Shown: positions 56,403 to 64,000 of the stretch, piece by piece
Position numbering within the stretch: the first letter of the stretch is position 1
Layout: each line of letters opens with the position of its first letter
Assembly (NCBI GenBank): GCA_038093975.1
Contig: JBBPTG010000104.1
Coordinates: 24,923-88,922 of the forward strand
DNA length: 64,000 nt
Direction of reading: 5' to 3'
Source: Chalciporus piperatus
Taxonomy: Eukaryota; Basidiomycota; Agaricomycetes; Boletales; Boletaceae
Notes under the pieces: generated by a model
What the model was told of the DNA's origin: nothing
Database searches by the model: none
What the model saw: the letters and a program-made list of their open reading frames with translations, nothing else
Program-made: the position numbers and the translations under genes

Positions 56403-57166
56403 TGTTGAATGGACTTATTGTAGCAGTGATTCCTTCTTGACTTTCCTCTGGAGCTGGTTTTTTTCTCCATTGCATGTTTCAGTTTATTTTTCGCTGTTGT
56501 ATCGCTCATACCATTGTTTTGATCATCTAATTCCAGCCAAATTTTACCTCATACCATAGCTGCATCTTTAACTTGATTTTTATCTGCTCTGTTTTGCATT
56601 CACCGCTCCGGCTCGGCTGTATCGCTCTTTCTAGTGCTGTTGTGTTTTTTTCTTCACCCACCAGTGCAACCTTTTCAATCCCGCAACCGCCTTTCGTTTC
56701 CATGTCATACTTAACCCCAGGGAGCTGCTCACGTTCTTGTAGTGATAGAGGATATCTCGGATAGGATAGATAGATGTACAATCGATCTGCGTAGTCGACC
56801 TGCTTCAACTCGCTTTGTCCTTGCCTCTGAATGTTCACCGGAGTAATTCCATGACCGACGCTTAAGTGCCAGATGGATCTTGGATGGATCGGTCCAATCT
56901 CTCGACCGTCACATGTGAATTTCACTTTAAACATTTGTAGTGTGTGTGTGCCCTGACATATATAGAGCGCCGCCTCATCGCCCCCGCAATTGGGGCGCGA
57001 TGTGATTAGTTCATCCTATTGCTTCCGCATCTCCGAGTCGGAAGGAACGCCCGGCTGACCAGTTCTAGGTACCATTTTTCCTTGATATTTTCCGCTTCTT
57101 CTTCATGGTGAGTCCACTTAACTTCTTGTCACGACGAAATAATGTCTCTAACCTTTCAGTGGAAAG
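56403..57166. other. Intergenic, no clear gene
   Basis: The T-rich first 250 bp look like the 3' flank of the preceding gene. The start exon of gluconokinase probably lies in the last 100 bp but was not found. Confidence 0.35.
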
Positions 57167-58058
57167 AGCAACCCGCCTGACCCTCTTGATCACGAGCGAC
57201 ATCACTCGCTGAATAAAGATGTCAGCAGCTCGCGATTCATCATCGTGATGGTGCGTAGCAGCATTCTTCTCGTTCACCTTCGTGCTATCTAACACGATAT
57301 CGGCTTTCTACGCATTGCATCTCTTTCTTCTTAACCAACCTCATTCAGATCGCGTGACTGACCTGATCTTGCTGATCACGCAGGGCGTATCTGGGACTGG
57401 CAAATCCACGCTCGGAGCTGCACTCTCCAAGGCGCTCCATCTCCCATTCATCGACGGAGACGACCTCCATCCAACCTCGAACGTCGCGAAGATGTCCCGC
57501 GGAGAACCCCTCAACGATTCCGATCGCCAACCTTGGCTAGAAATCATCCGGAAAACCGCCACAGCTCGCATACTCTCCCAACTCGGGGTTCATCATGGCG
57601 AAGCCGACGTCGAGCCAGCCTCGAAACCAAAGACGGACAAGACGTTGACAGAGTACGAACGGAGTATGGTCGGTCGACCGACGAGGCAGGCATCGCCGGT
57701 GCGGGACGAAGAACGCAGACCGGGTGTCATCATTGCTTGTTCGTCGCTCAAGAAGAGGTATCGTGCGGTACTTCGCGGGGAGGGTACGACGACTCGGACG
57801 TCCGATGATTTGGAAACGTGCACGTCGGGCTTGAACGCGTTTTCGTTGCCGACGTATTTCGTGTATATGAAGGGGGATAGAGATGTGTTGATGGATCGCA
57901 TGCAGAATCGGAAGGGTCATTTCATGAAGGCGGGGATGTTGGAGAGTCAGTTGAATACGCTGGAGAGCCCTGAGGGTGAACTGGGTGTTGTGACTGTCTC
58001 GGTGGAAGCTCCTACAGAGGAGCAAGTGAGGATCATCGTCGAATTTTTCAGGTCGTAG
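57167..58058 (+). CDS. Gluconokinase, start exon unresolved
   Basis: Phosphorylates gluconate to 6-phosphogluconate, feeding the pentose phosphate path. The P-loop GVSGTGKSTLGAALSKAL follows RFIIVM across an intron (57249-57389). Next come LPFIDGDDLHPTSNVAKMSR, GEPLNDSDRQPWLEIIRK, VIIACSSLKKRYRAVLRG, YFVYMKGDRDVLMDRMQNRK and GHFMKAGMLESQLNTLESP. These are all gluconokinase blocks (GDDLHP; RxGHFMxxxLLxSQ). An insertion of about 40 residues (EPASKPKTDKTLTEYERSM) is fungal. The frame reads back into PPDPLDHERHHSLNKDVSSS but no in-frame ATG is seen. A first exon ending near 57106 (cttcttcATG before a gtgagt donor) is out of phase by my reading. Confidence 0.85.
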
Positions 58059-58261
58059 GATGATGATCTCGATGTGATTTTTTTTATCGTTAACTTTTAT
58101 TCGTTCGTGCAATGTAGAACCAGGCTAGGTAGTCTAACCTTGCTATTGGGCCACGTCCTGACTGCTATCTCCGAATACTATTTCATTGTTCACATATAGA
58201 GCTGTTCGTTCGCAACCACCATACCTCGAATTCTTGAGCATATTACCTCCCCAACGCTCAA

Positions 58262-58920
58262 ATGAACCACGGCGGACATGGCGAGCACGAAGGGCACAAC
58301 ATGCCCGCAATGTGTTCCATGAACATGCTCTGGAACACCCAGGTCATCGACACCTGCATCGTCTTCGAGTCCTGGCATATCCGCTCCAACGCCCAATTCG
58401 TGTTCTCGTTCGTCGTCATCATACTCCTCAGCATCTTGTTCGAGTACCTGCGCGTCTTCCAGCGGGACGTCAACCTGCGTATCCGAGCTGGGTTCAACAA
58501 GGGCAAGGGCCTGCGTCTTAGCCCAAGTCCTGTTAGCGGGCGGAGCTCGCCTGACCACGGCGAGGATGCAGGCCTGCTGAACGGGAGACGGGCAAGACTG
58601 AATGAGTGAGCAAACCCCATGTGTTCTTTCGAGTCGTCGACTACGTGATACCATGACATTTCTCCCGCAGGAACGCTGTTCCATCTCACTATCGTATTCT
58701 GCGAGCCGTCCTATACGGCGCTTCTGTGCTGTTGTCGTGCTTCGTCATGTTGGTGTTCATGACTTATAATGTTTGTATCTTCTCTCTTTGTCTCCTATGT
58801 CGGGCTCTAACGAGTGCATCCCAGGCATATCTCATTTTCGCGGTCGTCGCTGGCGCAGGCATAGGTCACTTTCTCTTCAGCGGGGAGCTGCACGAGGCCA
58901 AGGGCATGTCGTGTCACTAG
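58262..58920 (+). CDS. Ctr-type copper transporter
   Basis: A three-helix copper channel subunit that takes up Cu(I) as a trimer. The N-terminal His/Met region is MNHGGHGEHEGHNMPAMCSM. Helix 1 is FVFSFVVIILLSILFEYLRV, a cytosolic loop follows (RAGFNKGKGLRLSPSP), helix 2 carries the MxxxM motif (VMLVFMTYN) and helix 3 the GxxxG packing motif (GAGIGHFLF). It ends KGMSCH, the last Cys-His being the usual metal-passing end. Two introns (58609-58672 and about 58770-58824) fit in phase. The length of about 170 residues is typical of yeast Ctr2 and mushroom Ctr proteins. Its location at plasma membrane or vacuole cannot be told. Confidence 0.92.
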
Positions 58921-59140
58921 AGCGTGCTGTCAATTGGGCATTGTAGTGCGACGTAGTTATCATCTTGTTCCACCGTCTCTCCTTGTATCTCACAATTTCT
59001 TGGGTCTTCGCAGTCTTCGTTCGGCTGCAGTTGTTAACTTTGATAGACACCCACCATCGACATCTACTCGATGCTGATAAACGTACATGTGAAGAAGTGA
59101 GATTGGCACATTGCAAGAGTAAACGGGTACAATAGTCCAT

Positions 59141-60361
59141 CTATGATCTCATTTCCGATTCTCCCTCCTTCGCCAAGTTATGCACCTTCAGCAGCGCGTC
59201 AATTTCTGCTGGCTTGTAGATCTTTGCTTTCGGTTGCTTCGCCGCCTCGTCATACGTCAACACAGCGAACTCCACTATACCAATGAATCAGCCCACGTCA
59301 AACGCATGTGATCAAAGAACGAAGAAAAGACTGACGTTTCTCGCTCCCCAAAGTGGTGCTGTCCATCGTCCTGCTCATCACCTTCAAAACAAGTCCGATT
59401 GCCTCCTCTACGGTGATGTCGTCTTTGTACTCTTGTTTGAGAAGACTCTGGGCCGTCCCGTTGTTCGCTCCGATGCAGGTTGCTTTCCATCCCGAGTAGT
59501 TCCCTGAGGGATCCGAGTGGTACAGCTGGAAGCGGTAGTGTGGGTCATACCCGGCGTAGAGGAGGGATACACCGAACGGTCGAAGACCTGTAAAGATTGG
59601 GTGTAGAAGTATAGAGGAGGAGCACATATGATCGACGGCCGAACGTACCACCGTATTGCGTGTACCCCTGTTTCATGTCACAAAGCCGCTGGGCGAGCAA
59701 CTCGACAGGTATATCTTCGTTGTAATGCAGCAAGTGATTCTGTGCTACCCCCCGCGCGTAATTAACGAGCGAGTTTGCATCGGATGTTATACCAGCAACA
59801 CCACCGATCACGTTTCTGTTTCGAGCGCGCGAGACCATGGGTTATGGGGTTTGGTTAATAGTGAGGTCTAAATGAGAGACGGGGGAATGGACGTACGAGT
59901 TGAGAAGGAACATCTTTTCGCCACTGCCGCCGTATCCGCCGCGTTCCTTTGCACTGGAGAGATCGAGGAGCTTGCCCGTCACGCGCTTTTCAGCGGCCAA
60001 GACGACACCGTCTTTTGCGAGGACGCCGAGGACGGTGCCTGCGTGCGAGATAGCTTCCATTGCATATTCGACTGTACCGGACAATCGTGCTGAGAGCTGG
60101 CTGCTTTCGATGAGATCACGGACGTACTTTGGTATAAACGGCCTGTGTGGGGAGGAAGAGATGTGAGCAGATCGTTGGCTGTGGGAACGATGATAGACGT
60201 GCCTTCGGGGGAGAATATAGTCGTTCTGCCTGTAGATCATGGAGTTCGTCATATATATTCCAGGGATAGAGGATGGTACGCACTGTCATATCTTCTGGCC
60301 TGGCGAGATCAGCGAGAGTCGTTAGCCTTGCACTAATCTCGATGCCATGGGGACATACCAT
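59141..60361 (-). CDS. PRE9: 20S proteasome subunit alpha-4 (alpha3 in yeast)
   Basis: A ring-forming alpha subunit of the 20S core. Spliced it begins [25 protein letters not shown], the N-terminal alpha signature, and continues [72 protein letters not shown] and [20 protein letters not shown]. The end is [20 protein letters not shown] and [11 protein letters not shown]. The start codon alone forms the first exon (60359-60361): ATG is followed at once by a gtatgt donor, and the next exon opens GCCAGAAGATATGAC. Eight or so introns follow. All blocks are present. It is divergent from the YSH1-like gene with fewer than 50 bp between starts. Confidence 0.93.
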
Positions 60362-60388
60362 GATTGTAGAGGATTACTGGGACGAGTG

Positions 60389-63069
60389 ATGGTAGATGGC
60401 AGATTGGACGACTGCACTGACGCGTTCGTCTCTGTGTCGCGAGAGGATCGTGATGACTCAGCAAGTACACTTGTTTCCGGTGCACTAGTACTGGCAGCAT
60501 TAATGGTAAACTCTCAAACTTTGCAGCTTGGAGCTGGTCAGGAGGTTGGGAGATCGTGTATTGTACTACAATATCGGGGGAAAACTGTTGTCTGTGATGC
60601 AGGTATTCATCTCGCGCACGCTGGGGTGGCTGCGCTGCCTTTTGTTGATCAGTTGGACTGGAGCACTGTCGACGTGATACTCATCACTCAGTACGTTTCG
60701 AACTTTCGGGAGTGTGTGGTTGATTGGTGTCTTACGCTCGCTAGCTTTCACCTCGACCATGTCGGTGCGTTAACCTACATTGTGCGGGCGCGTACCTCTA
60801 GTGGTCGTTCTATTAACTTCCCGACAGACCAATTTCAAAGAAGGAAGAGGGAAGGTGTACATGACGTACCCGACGAAAGCCATTTACAAGTTCATGATGC
60901 AGGATTTGCTTAACACCGAGTCAAGGCTTTTCACCAACTTGCCTTGTTTCTGACCGAGTTTCAAAGTCTTTCCTCCCTTGGTGCACTGTTCACAGCCGAC
61001 GACGTGTCCCGCTCGCTGGCTTCTATCATCCCAGTATCGGTGCACCAGCAGGTGACACCGTGTGCCGACGTATCGTTCACGCCTTATCATGCAGGACACG
61101 TTCTTGGCGCTTGTATGTACCTCATTGATATCGCAGGCCTTGGACTTCTCTACACAGGCGATTACTCCCGCGAAGAAGACCACCACCTCGTCAAAGCCGA
61201 GATCCCACCCGGACGACCAGACGTCCTCATCGTGGAGAGCACGCACGGCGTTCACACTTTCGAGCCCCGACACGAAAAAGAGACGCAGTTTACGAACGTC
61301 GTGTATGGAATTATCAGACGTGGGGGACACGTGTTGTTGCCCGTGTTCGCGCTGGGTACGGCGCAGGAGTTGATGCTCGTTCTTGAGGCGTACTGGGAAG
61401 AACATGCGGATTTGAGGGGGACGGAGATTTATTACACGTCGGGGTGTATCAGGCGCATGTGCATACGATGAACGAGAGTATTCGGGAGAGGTTTGTGAGG
61501 AGGGTTAATCCGTTTGTGTTCAAGTGAGTGTCGTGCGCTTTGGTCTGGTCGGTTGCTGATCGAACCGGAAGACATATCTCGAGGGTTCCTTCTCAGCGGG
61601 ATTGGGTAAGAAAGATTTCTCAAGGCCCGCCGTGCGTTGTACTTGCGAGTCCAGGGTTCATGGACTCTGGGGGAGCTGCTCGAGCTGTGGGCACCTGATT
61701 CACGGAATGGGGTCATTATCACTGGGCACTCGGTCGAGGGTGCTTTGGCAAGGGTGAGTTTCAAGAGGGACGTTGTAGATTGGGATGTATCTATGTACAA
61801 TTTGTTGCAATATCGAATGTTTTTTCAACTCCATTCTTGTCTGAGTCCTGCCTTTCAATGATAGCTTACGCTCCGGCTTTGCAGACCATCCTCAACGAGC
61901 CAAAAGACATCCTGACAGCGAAAGGGGCGCTCATTCCACGCAAGATGTCGGTCGACGCTATCTCGTTCAGCGCACATGTCGACTACTCGCAGAACTGTGA
62001 ATTCATAGATCTCGTCGACGCAGAGCATATCGTAAGTGTCCGACTGTTTTGAGGGTGGTTTGTCGAATAACAACGTTGATAGATCATGGTCCACGGGGAA
62101 CGGACGGCTATGGGTCGATTGCGCGCAGCTATGGAGACTCGGTACAAAGAGCGTGGTATAGACAGGAAGATCGATACCCCATGCAATCTGGAGACGGTGG
62201 AGATTTCGTTCAAGCAGAAGCACGTCACCAAGGTCAGCTTACATTTCATTCTTGTTGTTCTTGCGAATCCCACCTATGACGGTAGGTTGTTGGAAGTCTT
62301 GCTGGCAGAGTGCTAAGAGAGGGCGACAGTTTATCTGGGTTAATGATTTCGGATGGTCGCTCGCGCATGACCTACGAGAGCTTACGGAATTACCTGTGTC
62401 TGTGGTAGCGCAGAAACAAAGGTTGGTATTGGGCGTTGCGTGGGAGTTGGTGAGATGGCACCTTGAAGGGATGTTTGGCAAAGTGGAGGAACGACTGGAC
62501 GGAAAGCTAGTAGAGACGATCAAGGTTAGCGGACGGCTTACTGTAGCAAATCTGCTGACGGCGGACAAGGTCATGAACACGTTGGAGGTGAAGCACACGG
62601 CTGAGCACGAGGTCACCCTGGAACGACATGATCGCTGACGCGACGTTGGCATTGCTAGCCGGGATAGACAAGAGTCCGGCTTCCGTCCGGTGTAAGCGCT
62701 CCCCGTTGATGCCACGGTCGTCTTCGCGTTTACCGATGGACGCGTTTAGTGACGTCACAAGGATGCTCGCGTGCACACCCCCATGCAGACTCGCGTGCAC
62801 GCTTGCCATCGACGCGGTCCGAGAGGCTCGCGTTGTTCTTGGAGGCTCATTTCGGCGACGTAGAGAGGTACGTGTCAGACGGTCAGCAGAGCGACGTGGT
62901 GTTGGTTGTACGCGTCGACGGGGAGAAAGTCCTTGTGAATGCAATGACATGGGTGAACGCGTTGGGCAGGAGGTCACTTGTGCTGAGGATGCGCTCAATT
63001 GATGTGGCGGCGGTGACTATGCGGTCGCTATATGAGTATTGTTTGTATCGTAGTAGACGTTTTTCGTAA
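60389..63069 (+). pseudogene. YSH1: YSH1/CPSF73-like endonuclease gene, disrupted
   Basis: The family cuts pre-mRNA at the poly(A) site. The metallo-beta-lactamase half is conserved: LGAGQEVGRSCIVLQYRGK, VVCDAGIH, ITHFHLDHVGALTY (spliced), YMTYPTKAIYKFMMQD, TPYHAGHVLGACMYLIDIAG and LLYTGDYSREEDHHLV. So is part of beta-CASP (IIRRGGHVLLPVFALGTAQE, ASPGFMDSG, HSVEGALAR, PRKMSVDAISFSAHVDYSQN, IMVHGERTAMGRLRAAMETR). At least four frame breaks occur: near 60900-60945; at 61440, where the SLARKCM-like block is gone; at 61670, where the PSR block is gone; and at 62623, between VTLE and NDMIADATLALLAGIDKSPA. No introns repair them. With family members essential, an intact copy should exist elsewhere; assembly errors are the alternative. 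Confidence 0.7.
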
Positions 63070-63236
63070 GTGTGTACAGTAGACTGATTGCTCGTCGTCG
63101 CTGTCGAGAACAATGGCGAGGGTGTTTGTGACTATTTGTGTTGTGTTGAGCATGAGTTCGCTACTTGTAACTCTCCGTCATTTACATTTCATCAACTGCG
63201 ACACCTTCCTCTTCTTCTTGCTCACGAACTTTCATC

Positions 63237-64000
63237 ATGTCCTTCGCCGACGTTACATCGGAATCTCTCAGGCCAATTCTTCTCCGCTCAAGCACCCCTG
63301 GTCAGTCCTTCTCACTTTGATGTCCTCATACACTCATATATTCATTCCTCGCAGCTCCAAGCGAGAAAGGTACTCTCTTGCCGCTCATCTTGTATCCAGT
63401 TCCTCACACACACCGCAAGTTCTTCAATACCTCGAGGGCCTCCGAGAATCACAAACCTTTGGATCACCAACATCAACCGGTTTTCCAGGTATACCCCTTC
63501 CCTCTTCCAAACTCAGCGCCCTCGGCCACTACCACGATGTCGACGACATGGATTCAAACATACAAGACGGTCGCAAAACGGAACTCTCAATGGCTGGTCG
63601 GTCTGGCATGGTAAGACTTCCTTCGGTGCCTTCTCGCCTTCTCGCAATCTCAAAGTGCATGCCATTAGCATGAACCTGGTCCTCATGATCCGCCAGGTCC
63701 ACACTACGAGTCATTCGATTCCGGTCCTTCCTTTGGTAATTTTGGTCCGTTGCCAGATCATGCCTCTCAAAACGGCGTTCCTCATTGTGCAAACTCCTGG
63801 CAGGTACGTCTTCCCTGCTCACCTATCGTTTGCTTTTCTTGCCATTCTACCCTCCCGACATTGGACTGAGACCGACTTGAACCGATAGTCACAGATGAAC
63901 GGTAGCACTCTCACTGGCGCCAGAGTCGCCCTTCCCACATCCGTGGCATCCCCAGTCACTGCTCCACTCCACATCAACGTGGAGCCTCCTTCCACGCCGA
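63237..64000 (+). CDS. Incomplete disordered-protein gene at right edge
   Basis: The spliced frame MSFADVTSESLRPILLRSST, PAPSEKGTLLPLILYPVPHT, HRKFFNTSRASENHKPLD reads across an intron at 63299-63354. Further exons read TVAKRNSQWLVGLAW, then in a Pro/Gly-rich exon DPPGPHYESFDSGPSFGNFG and DHASQNGVPHCANSWQ, then SQMNGSTLTGARVALPTSVA. These suggest a mostly disordered regulatory protein running out of the window. I do not recognise the family. Exon order between 63490 and 63660 is uncertain. Confidence 0.4.

Noticed and set aside
1..64000. tRNA, rRNA or CRISPR features
   Set aside because: No cloverleaf, rRNA-like or regularly spaced repeat pattern was recognised by eye; a covariance-model scan would be needed to exclude tRNAs.

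Overview
The window is a gene-dense stretch of a basidiomycete nuclear genome, most likely an Agaricomycete. Nearly every gene is cut by many short GT-AG introns (about 45-65 nt), genes lie on both strands with short spacers, and several proteins belong to mushroom-type families: a DUF262 protein, an HNH-endonuclease protein, a Crinkler-like P-loop protein, a multi-intron cytochrome P450 and a small Cys-rich protein. Coordinates cover start to stop codon including introns. Exons were spliced by eye, so internal boundaries are approximate unless stated.

Layout. 1-8.75 kb: mitochondrial cation-efflux transporter (partial), DCC1, DUF262 protein, NIPA-type magnesium transporter, TCP11-family protein. 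8.8-16.4 kb is an accessory, rearranged stretch. It holds a broken small gene, a palindrome-rich minisatellite, a long inverted repeat, an unknown gene with a truncated second copy, a displaced copy of the TCP11 tail and a P450. 16.9-28.6 kb: SSL1 (TFIIH), a decayed secreted Cys-rich protein, a disordered protein, NHA1, a paraoxonase-like protein and bleomycin hydrolase. 29-38.7 kb: HNH protein, a 2.1 kb gene-free stretch, TLG2, a small Cys-rich protein, NAR1 and a broken polysaccharide lyase. 38.8-49.6 kb: vacuolar-type amino-acid transporter, ERG8, a repeat-built peptide ORF, a CHAT relic, HEM15, a Pro-rich protein and HAC1. 50.5-64 kb: CHZ1, a Crinkler-like P-loop protein, an acidic-region/DUF protein, gluconokinase, a Ctr copper transporter, PRE9, a decayed YSH1-like gene and an incomplete gene at the right edge.

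The housekeeping genes cover cohesion, transcription and repair, Fe-S assembly, haem and isoprenoid synthesis, proteasome and SNARE traffic, and show no operon-like logic. The most informative signal is in HAC1. Its reading frame only becomes coherent if a short non-spliceosomal intron of length 2 mod 3 is removed from a segment rich in Ire1-type CNGCNGN motifs. The second theme is decay by small deletions and nonsense changes in accessory genes, and in a YSH1-like gene whose family is normally essential. The third is a local duplication that moved the TCP11 tail next to a P450.
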